Virus record (IMG/VR): IMGVR_UViG_3300030098_003195
Span: 1 to 20,358 of that record
Origin: a virus
Reading direction: 5' to 3' (one strand)
Length of the DNA stretch: 20,358 bases
Of this stretch, positions 7,096 to 13,822 are shown piece by piece. The notes under the pieces are model-generated. The model was not told the DNA's origin. It searched no databases and saw only the letters and a program-made list of their open reading frames with translations. The position numbers and the translations under genes are program-made. Numbering within the stretch: position 1 is the first letter of the stretch; each line of letters opens with the position of its first letter.

Positions 7096-8681
7096 TAATC
7101 ACCTTCCACTTTTATAGAACCTGACCAATTTTGACTTGTAATATTCCCATAAATCTTATTTAATTGATTTTTCTTATCTGCATCAGTAGCACTTGCTTTA
7201 CCAGTAAATGCCCCTGTATGAATAAAGGAATATCTGAAATCTGATGTTGGATATGCTGTAAATTTTATTTCTCCACTCTCATAGTTGACCTCTCCATTAC
7301 CAGCTTCACCAAATATATTACCTTCTCCATCATCATATAAAAAATCTTTTGTATTATAAGCTGATTCATAAGTTACTGAATCATAGGTCTTTTTAGGTGC
7401 ATATCTTGTTGCAACTGCTGAAGGTATTGTTGCAGGAAATACTCCAAAAGCATTACTTGTATCAAATAACTCATCAGTTCCACTTGTTCCATCTGTATTA
7501 GTTGTAACAGATATTGCAGATGTAGCTAATCTTTGTCCTGATGTTACTCTTATATTCCCATCTATTAATTCAACCTTTGCTTTTTTACCAAAACCATTTT
7601 TAGCTGGATTAGAATATAAAGCATCTATTGCTTCCTGCAATTTATATATTAACCCACCTGAACCACCAACATTTAAATTAGAACCCATAGTAAAAGTAAT
7701 TTTATCAGTTGTTCCACCATCAATGCTTACACTTAAATAATATGTTATAGCAGTTAATCCTGAATCTGTATTGGCTGTTAAATTTCCTAATTTAGTTAAA
7801 TTCTGATAACCTGCTTCCCTGAATTGTATATTTAAAGAACCAGCTAATATGCCTGATAATTTAGTTGCAGCCCTACCTCTACCCCAAGCATTAGTAATAT
7901 GATACCTTCCAGCATTATCTGTGCAAGATGTAGAAAAAGAATTATATTCATTCCCAGCAGCATTAAAGAAAGGGAAATAAACTTTAGCACCACTTACAGC
8001 ACCACTTGTTCCATTGGTCTGTGCATCTTTATCAGCAGCACTTGTTCCATATAAAGCCCTCTCAACAATTAAATTATTTGTAGCTACTGTCACTACTCTC
8101 ATTATTTCAATCCTTGTTGCAGTAGTTGTATTAATTCCTACTTGAATTAAATCGCCATCTCTAAAATAATCACCATCATTAACATTAAATTCTGTATCAC
8201 TATCTTCTACATTTTCAGCTAATGTTGCACCACTATCAACATATAAATTTCCACTATTTCTATCTGCTGGTGCTTCATCTGTTACTACTGTTCCATTTAA
8301 TGGCTCTATCTCTGTATCACTTATCAATCCTCTTGTAGTGGGTAGGTTTAATGTTTGACCTGCTGATAATAAATAATGAACGTGATAATTAGTATCTGAA
8401 TCTGCTGATGCACTTGTCCATAATGTATAAGATAAAATTGCATAAGCTGGAACATCTCCAGTATTGGTGATTTTTAATGATCTTGGAGTTGATGTTACTG
8501 CATTAGTTTCATCTGTTGCTGTACTTAAATCTAAAATTAATGTGTTATCTGTTGCTGAATAACCAATCTTTTTTTCTACTGATACTGTTGGTGCTGTTTT
8601 CCTTACAATAGCCCTTGCATTTTTTCCTCTAACTCTCCTATATCTTCCAGCACTCCCACCTATTGAACCTATTTTTGACAT
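7095..8681 (-). CDS. Large beta-rich virion appendage protein
   Basis: A 528-residue structural-type protein, rich in Thr, Ser, Asn, Gly and Ala and poor in Cys. It begins with a basic segment (GGSAGRYRRVRGKNARAIVRK, residues 9-28), which may anchor it to other virion proteins, followed by beta-strand-rich domains. Residues about 310-400 include an IDGGTTDKITFTM strand pair, a helix (GLIYKLQEAIDALY) and IRVTSGQRLATSAISVTT. I compare this loosely with flagellin/hook-like insert domains that also occur in phage tail proteins. The C-terminal part (YESGEIKFTAYPTSDFRYSFIH) is a further beta domain. It is the last of four appendage-like genes before the neck genes and carries an upstream SD (AAGGAG). 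A fiber, baseplate or capsid appendage role is inferred. No enzymatic motif is seen. Confidence 0.55.
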   Translation of the reverse strand: MSKIGSIGGSAGRYRRVRGKNARAIVRKTAPTVSVEKKIGYSATDNTLILDLSTATDETNAVTSTPRSLKITNTGDVPAYAILSYTLWTSASADSDTNYHVHYLLSAGQTLNLPTTRGLISDTEIEPLNGTVVTDEAPADRNSGNLYVDSGATLAENVEDSDTEFNVNDGDYFRDGDLIQVGINTTTATRIEIMRVVTVATNNLIVERALYGTSAADKDAQTNGTSGAVSGAKVYFPFFNAAGNEYNSFSTSCTDNAGRYHITNAWGRGRAATKLSGILAGSLNIQFREAGYQNLTKLGNLTANTDSGLTAITYYLSVSIDGGTTDKITFTMGSNLNVGGSGGLIYKLQEAIDALYSNPAKNGFGKKAKVELIDGNIRVTSGQRLATSAISVTTNTDGTSGTDELFDTSNAFGVFPATIPSAVATRYAPKKTYDSVTYESAYNTKDFLYDDGEGNIFGEAGNGEVNYESGEIKFTAYPTSDFRYSFIHTGAFTGKASATDADKKNQLNKIYGNITSQNWSGSIKVEGD

Positions 8682-8695
8682 CTTTTCTCCTTATA

Positions 8696-9484
8696 CTAAA
8701 TATTTATATGATAACGAGCCTGAATAGATACAGAAACATCATCTGTGTCTGTTGCATTCTCAACGAAAGCTATCACAACTTTATTTGCACTTATTGAAGC
8801 ACTATCCAATGTGCAAAGAACTTTTTTAATCTGTGCATTGGTGCAAGTAGTTGATCCTGAAGCGTGTACTGTTCCATCTGATAAATCTCCGTGATTACTA
8901 CTTGTATCTAATGTGTAACTCATCAAATGTAAATTTATTGTGGCTGCATCACTATCATCACAAGCAACCAATCCTGTAACTGAATCTAATGTTATGGCTG
9001 CTGGAACTATCCAATAAACTGCAACTGCATTCTCTTGCTGTGTTAATCCACTTACATCTAATGTTGTTGCTGGATCAGTTCCATTACCCCAATCATTATC
9101 TGCATCAAATGCTGTTGCACTTGCTGGAATAAACATATTATTTGCTACAAGTGGATAATGATAACCAGCAGTAGGACTTAAATCATAAATACCAAATTCT
9201 TTTATCATCGTTATTACATTGAAACTACCTGCTGTTACTGTACTTGCACTTGAATCTACTGTTAGTTTTGCAGTTCCACTTTTATCCAAACATCTTAATA
9301 CTCTACCATCAGCTGTATTTGGCTGTAAATCTATTCCATTAGTGCCTAATTTAAGAGATGTATTTACACCAGTTCCATCTTGAACTACTGTTGCTGTTGG
9401 TGATGCACCTAAATTTCCTGCATTCCCTATTTGTAATATTTTCCTCCACCAGCTACTCGGTGCCTGATTTTCTATTGAAGGCAT
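8696..9484 (-). CDS. Beta-rich appendage (fiber-like) protein
   Basis: A 262-residue protein with a distinctive N-terminus (MPSIENQAPSSWWRKILQIG) that resembles an assembly or anchoring segment. It is followed by repeated short strands (SLKLGTNGIDLQ, GRVLRCLDKSGTAKLTVDSS) of the type seen at the start of phage fiber and spike proteins. From residue about 105 onward a second domain of about 155 residues has jelly-roll-like alternation (AVAVYWIVPAAITLDSVTG, then ANKVVIAFVENATDTDDVSVSIQARYHINI). It contains no catalytic motif, signal peptide or membrane segment. It lies in a row of four such genes between the lysis and neck genes, with a short gap to each neighbour. A virion surface role, possibly host attachment, is likely from composition and context. 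The exact structure is not assigned. Confidence 0.55.
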   Translation of the reverse strand: MPSIENQAPSSWWRKILQIGNAGNLGASPTATVVQDGTGVNTSLKLGTNGIDLQPNTADGRVLRCLDKSGTAKLTVDSSASTVTAGSFNVITMIKEFGIYDLSPTAGYHYPLVANNMFIPASATAFDADNDWGNGTDPATTLDVSGLTQQENAVAVYWIVPAAITLDSVTGLVACDDSDAATINLHLMSYTLDTSSNHGDLSDGTVHASGSTTCTNAQIKKVLCTLDSASISANKVVIAFVENATDTDDVSVSIQARYHINI

Positions 9485-9493
9485 AAATCCCCT

Positions 9494-10135
9494 TTAAAAA
9501 TTTGTTCCTAAAAATGGTGCATTATATGTTACACCTGATTCATATGTTATTTCTAATGTAGGCTTATTAATAGCACTATTAGAAAAAGTCATTGTTTCGA
9601 AATAATCTTGCGATATACCTAAATTTCCATCATAATCTTCCTCTGATACTATAGCTACTCTAAATAATCCACTACCTACTGCACTTTGGATCGCTGATAT
9701 TCCATCACTATTTATAGTATAAGTATCATAGCCAGCACTACCAGACGATAATACCTCTGCACTATATGCTGTCATAACTGCCGAAGCTCCACTTCCAGAA
9801 GTAAACACAGAATCAAAGTCACCTGTTGCTAATGAAGATGATGAGCTACCCCATTCTACTGCTCTAAACTTTACTGTAGCATTACCAGCTTGATACACTT
9901 TTAAATCTGCTGAATCTACTGTTCCAGATTCACTACCTAAATCAAAAAAATAAAATGCTCTATAATATGTATATGTTGCACCACGACCAGCAGGCACTCT
10001 ATCTATTCCAACTCTATTTGTATTGTCTCCAGATTCAACTGTTCCTGTTGATGAAAGTCTTGCCCCACCAACCATAAAATGATTCTTATAGATTACACCA
10101 TCATTAGAATGGCTATATATTGTAGAATCAGGCAT
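9494..10135 (-). CDS. Jelly-roll-like surface protein (DNRLRE-like, putative)
   Basis: A 213-residue Ser/Gly/Thr-rich protein. Its core resembles DNRLRE/carbohydrate-binding-module-like jelly rolls: TYYRAFYFFDLGSESGTVDSADLKVY (about residues 56-81), TVKFRAVEWGSS, DTYTINSDGISAIQSAV and a closing NKPTLEITYES. In such folds the strand KPTLEITY forms the final beta strand after a FRVAIVSEEDYDG-type loop; the second element is present here at about residues 157-169. This points to a binding module displayed on the virion that could contact sugars, but no binding residue can be proven from sequence. The ATG overlaps nothing upstream except the stop of the preceding 168-codon gene by one base (TAATG). 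It is grouped with three other beta-rich appendage genes. Confidence is moderate for the fold and low for ligand. Confidence 0.5.
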   Translation of the reverse strand: MPDSTIYSHSNDGVIYKNHFMVGGARLSSTGTVESGDNTNRVGIDRVPAGRGATYTYYRAFYFFDLGSESGTVDSADLKVYQAGNATVKFRAVEWGSSSSSLATGDFDSVFTSGSGASAVMTAYSAEVLSSGSAGYDTYTINSDGISAIQSAVGSGLFRVAIVSEEDYDGNLGISQDYFETMTFSNSAINKPTLEITYESGVTYNAPFLGTNF

Positions 10136-10641
10136 TATGAAAAATCCAAACTTGCGACACCATAATAATTAGTGCCATCAAAATAAAAACTTACAATGTC
10201 TATGTTTCCTGATCCAGTTGAAAGAGTAGGTGCTGATCCTCCAGCCCATTTTATAGAACTATCCCAAGTTCCAACAGTATCTGATCCATCACCCTGAACC
10301 ACTTTTAATAATAAATTACAAGCACCTAATGGATCAGTAAAGCTAACTGTACATCCAGTTCCAGTAATAGTTAGGTTCTGCTTTTGACTTGTATTCCAAT
10401 CTATTATAACAGTTCCAGTAGTTACAGAATTTGAATGTTCGCCTTGAAATGTAATTGTTGTTTCTGAAGATATATTGTTAGTAATTAATCTACCAGTACA
10501 ATTCAAATCACCAGTAATTTTAGCACCATTATCTTTTGAAGATATTTCTAAAGAAGATGGCTCTCCATTTATTTTTAATGGTCTTATATTGGAATCCAAT
10601 CCCTGACCTTCTTGTAATACTATTTCATTTGGCTTCATCAT
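10135..10641 (-). CDS. Fiber-like beta-strand protein
   Basis: A 168-residue protein beginning MMKPNEIVLQEG and continuing with short repeated strands (PSSLEISSKDNGAKITGDLNCTGRLITNN) typical of trimeric fiber shafts or fiber head-joining segments. The rest is a compact beta domain (TGTVIIDWNTSQKQNLTITGTGCTVSFTDP, then GNIDIVSFYFDGTNYYGVASLDF). This pattern recurs in my experience in uncultured marine phage structural proteins, where its role is undefined. The start overlaps the end of the upstream 64-codon gene by 17 bases. Two adjacent ATGs (10641 and 10638) are possible, and the choice changes one residue. The stop overlaps the next start as TAATG. Function is inferred only from composition and from neighbouring appendage genes. 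Confidence 0.5.
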   Translation of the reverse strand: MMKPNEIVLQEGQGLDSNIRPLKINGEPSSLEISSKDNGAKITGDLNCTGRLITNNISSETTITFQGEHSNSVTTGTVIIDWNTSQKQNLTITGTGCTVSFTDPLGACNLLLKVVQGDGSDTVGTWDSSIKWAGGSAPTLSTGSGNIDIVSFYFDGTNYYGVASLDFS

Positions 10642-10819
10642 TCTTCACTATCTCACTTAAAGCATCTAATTTTAAATGTAATTCTATTATTTTCAATTCT
10701 AATTCTTGACATTTTTTATCTGCCTCATTTGGTTCATCTTTATATTTAATCAGAGATTTTCCTACATCACTTGCTATAAATGCTTTTAAGAATTGTTTTA
10801 ATACAGCAGCTTGTATCAT
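10625..10819 (-). CDS. Small helical/coiled-coil protein near lysis genes
   Basis: A 64-residue protein with no family I recognise. Residues 1-25 could form an amphipathic helix (AAVLKQFLKAFIASDVGKSLIKY) and residues 33-60 a coiled coil (ADKKCQELELKIIELHLKLDALSEIV). One Cys is present. Its ATG overlaps the stop of the upstream 66-codon gene by four bases (ATGA). It is the last of four small genes following the endolysin, so it may belong to the lysis group, but it lacks a convincing membrane segment. It could equally be an accessory of the appendage genes that follow. Confidence 0.55.
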   Translation of the reverse strand: MIQAAVLKQFLKAFIASDVGKSLIKYKDEPNEADKKCQELELKIIELHLKLDALSEIVKNDEAK

Positions 10820-11016
10820 TTTTTATTAATATCCTCTAAAAATTCAACAAATATAGAAATGAATGCAGATGCTAACTCCTTTTCTCTCTTTTCATTAAGC
10901 ATAGGAATATCTTTTGAATCTGCAAATTTCTTTGCTAATAAATCTTCATTTTCCTTAATATAATTAATCGCCAAAGGAAGCGATAATTTTTTCATAATTG
11001 CTATTAACTTCTTCAT
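10816..11016 (-). CDS. Small helical protein in lysis cluster
   Basis: A 66-residue protein, predicted helical throughout, with a basic amphipathic N-terminus (MKKLIAIMKKLSLPLAINYIKEN) and a C-terminal hydrophobic-acidic helix (ASAFISIFVEFLEDINKK). Neither stretch is long and hydrophobic enough to be called a transmembrane segment with confidence. The start overlaps the stop of the upstream membrane protein gene by one base (TAATG) and its stop overlaps the next start by four bases, so it is embedded in a tightly coupled run. Function is unknown. A peripheral membrane or holin-associated role is possible but unproven. Confidence 0.55.
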   Translation of the reverse strand: MKKLIAIMKKLSLPLAINYIKENEDLLAKKFADSKDIPMLNEKREKELASAFISIFVEFLEDINKK

Positions 11017-11348
11017 TATTTACCTTTCATTGTTAAATCTATATACACCTTTAAGTCTGATTTAATTTCACTACACCACTTCTTTATCTTCTCCGTATCA
11101 TCTCTTTCTTGGTCAAATCTGAGGTGCATTTCTTTTTTAATTTCATTTATTTCTTTTATTATACGTTCTTCAACACCATCAACTACTTTAAGTAACAAAT
11201 CGTGTCGATTCGAGAAATTTTTAAGAGTTCCCTCGACCTTATCTCGAAGTATATACCTCATTACCCAAGCTAACATCCCTAAAGCAGATACTGCTATTGC
11301 TATTGGAAATCCTAATTCTTTAATTAATACAATTAAGTCTTGGGTCAT
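11016..11348 (-). CDS. Holin-like membrane protein with coiled coil
   Basis: A 110-residue protein with one clear membrane segment at residues 5-31 (LIVLIKELGFPIAIAVSALGMLAWVMRY). It is followed by basic residues (RDK) and a charged, mostly helical region (EERIIKEINEIKKEMHLRFDQERDD) likely to form a coiled coil. This architecture is found in small holin or holin-accessory proteins such as BhlA/XhlA-type families. An inner-membrane spanin component is the other possibility, though no partner or lipoprotein gene is evident. It follows the endolysin and the two-segment membrane protein and overlaps the latter by four bases (ATGA). It probably takes part in membrane permeabilisation at lysis. The exact class is not resolved. 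Confidence 0.6.
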   Translation of the reverse strand: MTQDLIVLIKELGFPIAIAVSALGMLAWVMRYILRDKVEGTLKNFSNRHDLLLKVVDGVEERIIKEINEIKKEMHLRFDQERDDTEKIKKWCSEIKSDLKVYIDLTMKGK

Positions 11349-11797
11349 TTTTTAAGTTTATCTCCTGATCCATATAATATATCACTTGATACTACTGCTT
11401 TAATATCTCCATCTACCACTTTAATTGCTTTATCATCTAAAACCATTTCTGTTGATTTTGATCTTTCTGTTTTAAGAATTTCTAAAAAAGATTGATTTTG
11501 TTTTTCTTGCATTTTAATAATTGCCATTACTGGATCATCTTTCTTATCTGCACCTGAAAATGATGCTAATATAGATATAAGAGCCATAGATGTTGAACTG
11601 GTGGCTGAAGCAATAATCGCAATCATAGCTGCATCCTCAATGTATATAATGGAACCTACCAATCCAGCAAATAACAATATAATTGTAGGTAAAGACCAAT
11701 TTGTAATTCTAACAACAGCCTTATCTTTCATAATGGCTACTTGTGTTTGCCTTTCCCTCTTAATCTTATCTACATCTATATTTGCTTTTAAACTCAT
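11345..11797 (-). CDS. Putative holin, two membrane segments
   Basis: A 150-residue protein with two adjacent hydrophobic segments, residues 34-53 (WSLPTIILLFAGLVGSIIYI) and 56-80 (AAMIAIIASATSSTSMALISILASF). They are separated by a very short turn and flanked by a basic N-terminal region and a charged C-terminal region. A hairpin membrane protein right after an endolysin is the classical setting of a holin, which forms the lesion that lets the endolysin reach peptidoglycan. The endolysin lacks a signal peptide, so a holin is needed. The start overlaps the endolysin stop by four bases (ATGA). The protein is longer than many two-segment holins (about 70-110 residues) because of the C-terminal tail of 70 residues. 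It is assigned by topology and context, not by recognised sequence. Confidence 0.6.
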   Translation of the reverse strand: MSLKANIDVDKIKRERQTQVAIMKDKAVVRITNWSLPTIILLFAGLVGSIIYIEDAAMIAIIASATSSTSMALISILASFSGADKKDDPVMAIIKMQEKQNQSFLEILKTERSKSTEMVLDDKAIKVVDGDIKAVVSSDILYGSGDKLKK

Positions 11798-12219
11798 TCC
11801 TTTATTAACTCAAAATGTGGTAAATCATCAAATGTATTCTTGCTAAAATCTATTTTTCCATTTTCAAAACCTCTCCAATTTCCACCCCATCTAACCTTGT
11901 GTTTCATCTGCCCTACATCATATAACATATCAGCCATAGCCAACACCATCCCTGCAAAATAAAAGAATCTTTCTCTATCATTCCAATCAACTGGATAAGG
12001 AACAACATCAACTGCATTTGAAGGCATCGCATTGTGCCTACCATTTGGATATTTAGCTTTGGAATGTCCTTCAGCTACTGCTTTATCCTGATCTTTTTTA
12101 TTCCTATATCCACATAATACAGAACAATCAACTTGCTCTATTACTTGATTGAATAATATTTTTAAATCAGTATGACAAGTATTTAATCTTTTTTTTGATG
12201 TGCTTCCGAATTTAGGCAT
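11794..12219 (-). CDS. Endolysin, M15 family peptidase (VanY/L-Ala-D-Glu type)
   Basis: A peptidoglycan-cleaving endolysin of the zinc peptidase M15 family, which cuts peptide cross-bridges in the cell wall. With the start used here it has 141 residues. Numbered from an upstream ATG at 12234, the visible zinc ligands are H67 (in GRHNAM), D76 (in NAVDVVPYP) and H140 (in DDLPHFEL). D137 lies three residues before the last His, as the catalytic Asp does in known endolysins. The block RWGGNW at 115-120 is also typical. I prefer the ATG at 12219 because family members begin MPKFG, and this start overlaps the upstream stop by eight bases. The 12234 ATG has no SD and would add five residues. There is no signal peptide, so export depends on the neighbouring holin-like proteins. 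Confidence 0.88.
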   Translation of the reverse strand: MPKFGSTSKKRLNTCHTDLKILFNQVIEQVDCSVLCGYRNKKDQDKAVAEGHSKAKYPNGRHNAMPSNAVDVVPYPVDWNDRERFFYFAGMVLAMADMLYDVGQMKHKVRWGGNWRGFENGKIDFSKNTFDDLPHFELIKE

Positions 12220-12451
12220 CAGAATCCCAATCATTTATATTAGTGAAATTTAATATTTGTAATATCTGTGAGTGATTATACTCTGCTTCACCTGCTAATT
12301 CTGATGGCTGTGAACCATCATATTTTAATAGTGCTTTTGTTCCATCTACTGTTAATCTGCAAGTTGATTTTGATTCTTGCAATACCTTGCTAAAATCTAC
12401 CTCATCTAATTTTGATTTATTAACAATAACCCATCTTCTATTTGTATACAT
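12212..12451 (-). CDS. Conserved-looking small protein between LamG and endolysin genes
   Basis: A 79-residue soluble protein with a beta-strand pattern at the start (MYTNRRWVIVNKSKLDEVDFSKVL), a strand pair in the middle (CRLTVDGTKALLKYDG) and a helix near the end (YNHSQILQILN). I have the impression of a family common in marine phage structural regions, but no function is known to me. It contains no membrane segment and no catalytic motif. Its 3' end overlaps the endolysin start. It lies eleven bases after the LamG-fold gene. It may be a virion or morphogenesis accessory because of its neighbours. That is context only. Confidence 0.6.
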   Translation of the reverse strand: MYTNRRWVIVNKSKLDEVDFSKVLQESKSTCRLTVDGTKALLKYDGSQPSELAGEAEYNHSQILQILNFTNINDWDSDA

Positions 12452-12462
12452 ATTTATACCCC

Positions 12463-13209
12463 TTATGGAACACTTGTTGAGAATGTAGCATCAGCAACTG
12501 CTGAACCTGAATTAGAGTTAGTAGAACTATCAGTATAATCACCTTCAAATCTCCAATAAGCTACTAAACTACTTGTTCTATCTGTATCATAAGATGCAGA
12601 ATCTGTTAAATCATTTGGTTTTCCACTATTATATATTGATGTAGCATCATCAGCAGACAAAACAGCATCCCAAATTGCCACCTCATCTATATTTCCATTC
12701 CAAAATTTTGAACTGCTTGTTTTACTATATGTTCCTACTACCAAATTTTTGCTTGATTGATTTATATCTGCCTTTAAGCCTACTGTATTAAGAGAGGGTG
12801 GTGATCCTTGTGCAGAACCATCTATATACATAATTAAACTACCACTTCTATCTGCTGTTACCAGACAATGATGCCAATTACCATCAGTTAATGTCGAACC
12901 AGATGTAGCTGAAACTTTATTTGAAGCATCTATCATATGTTCAAAATCTAATTTGTTATCATCACCTTTTATCTCCATTGTCCATCTTGGAGTATCACCT
13001 TTGCCTACTATGTGCATATTAGTATCTTCTGTTGATGTTTTAAACCAAGCAGATACACTATATGGACCTTCGCCATTAGCACCACCAACTATATCAAGAT
13101 CACCAAAATTTACATAATCCCCAGTTCCATCTAATATTAATGATTGAGTATTGAATTCTGTTTCTGCTAATGCTTGTCCTGATATTAGATTATTTCCTAA
13201 ACCTAACAT
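12463..13209 (-). CDS. LamG / concanavalin A-like domain protein
   Basis: A 248-residue protein built almost entirely of a LamG-type (concanavalin A-like) jelly roll. Diagnostic pieces appear in order: SLILDGTGDYVNFGD (residues 23-37), YSVSAWFKTS (50-59), DGNWHHCLVTADRSGSLIMYIDG (109-131), GNIDEVAIWDAVLS (172-185) and LVAYWRFEGDYTDSS (215-229). Such domains bind carbohydrate or protein ligands and occur on phage virions as capsid decorations or appendages. There is no signal peptide or enzyme motif. It follows a 112-residue protein that itself follows the capsid gene, with one base between the two genes, so a capsid-surface role is as likely as a tail role. The ligand is unknown. The fold call is strong and the virion location is inferred. 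Confidence 0.8.
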   Translation of the reverse strand: MLGLGNNLISGQALAETEFNTQSLILDGTGDYVNFGDLDIVGGANGEGPYSVSAWFKTSTEDTNMHIVGKGDTPRWTMEIKGDDNKLDFEHMIDASNKVSATSGSTLTDGNWHHCLVTADRSGSLIMYIDGSAQGSPPSLNTVGLKADINQSSKNLVVGTYSKTSSSKFWNGNIDEVAIWDAVLSADDATSIYNSGKPNDLTDSASYDTDRTSSLVAYWRFEGDYTDSSTNSNSGSAVADATFSTSVP

Positions 13210-13210
13210 C

Positions 13211-13549
13211 TTAACCTACATAAGCTATTACTTTACCTGATGCAAGAGTAAAGCCTGTCCATCTTCCATAAATAGTAATTCCCTTTGGAAATGTTTCACC
13301 ATCTATTGCAGCACCATTTGCTGAAACTAAACTTGAAACCCCAGCATCATCAGGATAAAGCTGTTCTGTTTCTGCAACTAATCCACCACTTCCTGATGCA
13401 AATACTGTATCTTCTAAAAATTGAATTGCTATGAATACTTTTGCACCAGTTAAACAGCTAATTGCACTTGTACCTGCAACTAATATTGAACCAGCTTGAC
13501 CGAGTGCTAAATTTTGTGCTTCTATTACTGCTAATGATCTTGATCCCAT
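13211..13549 (-). CDS. Capsid-proximal small structural protein (possible decoration)
   Basis: A 112-residue Ala/Gly/Ser/Val-rich protein with beta-strand alternation (GSILVAGTSAISCLTGAKVFIAIQFLEDTVFAS) and a closing GITIYGRWTGFTLASGKVIAYVG. The region ending in a short aromatic turn (YGRWTGF) followed by a final strand recurs in small proteins encoded just after capsid genes in many uncultured phages, where a decoration or appendage-attachment role is often proposed. An SD-like GGGAG lies upstream of the ATG. It sits between a Lys-rich 49-residue protein and the LamG-fold protein. No known family name can be assigned with confidence, so the decoration idea rests on position, size and composition. 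Confidence 0.55.
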   Translation of the reverse strand: MGSRSLAVIEAQNLALGQAGSILVAGTSAISCLTGAKVFIAIQFLEDTVFASGSGGLVAETEQLYPDDAGVSSLVSANGAAIDGETFPKGITIYGRWTGFTLASGKVIAYVG

Positions 13550-13607
13550 TGATTTTCTCCCTCTCTAAAGTTAATGGTTGAACTATGAACGAGCCTTAAA
13601 GTGATTA

Positions 13608-13757
13608 TTACTTTTTAGCCTTCTTTTTTGTTTCTTTTTTTAATTTTTTACCATTTTTATCACATTCTTCAAATCTTTCTTCTAATGATTTAATATCGTG
13701 ATATTCATTTACTTGAACTACTATTCCATTTGGTTTTTTAAAATATCTTTCAGCCAT
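13608..13757 (-). CDS. 49-residue Lys-rich protein after the capsid gene
   Basis: A short ORF of 49 codons, with a very good ribosome binding site (AAAGGAG, then five bases, then ATG). The N-terminal half reads MAERYFKKPNGIVVQVNEYHD, the middle is an acidic helix (SLEERFEECDKNG), and the last 12 residues are mostly lysine. Similar small proteins follow capsid genes in many siphophages, often with the pattern HD.xSL..RF.EC and a Lys-rich end, and have no firmly known role. It lies between a perfect hairpin just after the major capsid gene and the 112-residue protein. Its lysine tail could contact DNA or the capsid interior, but this is speculation. The ORF is real in my view because of the SD and the conserved-looking arrangement. 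Confidence 0.7.
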   Translation of the reverse strand: MAERYFKKPNGIVVQVNEYHDIKSLEERFEECDKNGKKLKKETKKKAKK

Positions 13758-13773
13758 TTATATCTCCTTTTAT

Positions 13774-13812
13774 AATATGAGGGTTAGACCTCGACAACCC
13801 AACCCTCATATT
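13774..13812 (-). promoter_or_regulatory. Post-capsid intercistronic hairpin
   Basis: A perfect 12-bp inverted repeat (AATATGAGGGTT at 13774-13785 and AACCCTCATATT at 13801-13812) with a 15-base loop lies ten bases past the capsid stop and seven bases before the SD of the 49-residue protein. A second copy of GGGTT lies in the transcript directly after the 5' arm, giving an alternative pairing. No run of U follows on the transcribed strand, so it is not a canonical intrinsic terminator. A role in mRNA stability, processing or partial termination after the highly expressed capsid gene is plausible. Confidence 0.6.
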
Positions 13813-13822
13813 TGACTATTAT

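Noticed and set aside
11601-11846. Plus-strand open frame with hydrophobic residues opposite the holin-like gene
   Set aside because: Its hydrophobicity reflects the opposite strand of codons for a membrane protein. It would be the only plus-strand gene in a block read wholly from the minus strand.
13774-13812. Intrinsic terminator after the capsid gene
   Set aside because: The hairpin is strong, but the transcript continues as ATAAAAGGAG and not as a U run, so only a regulatory hairpin is claimed.
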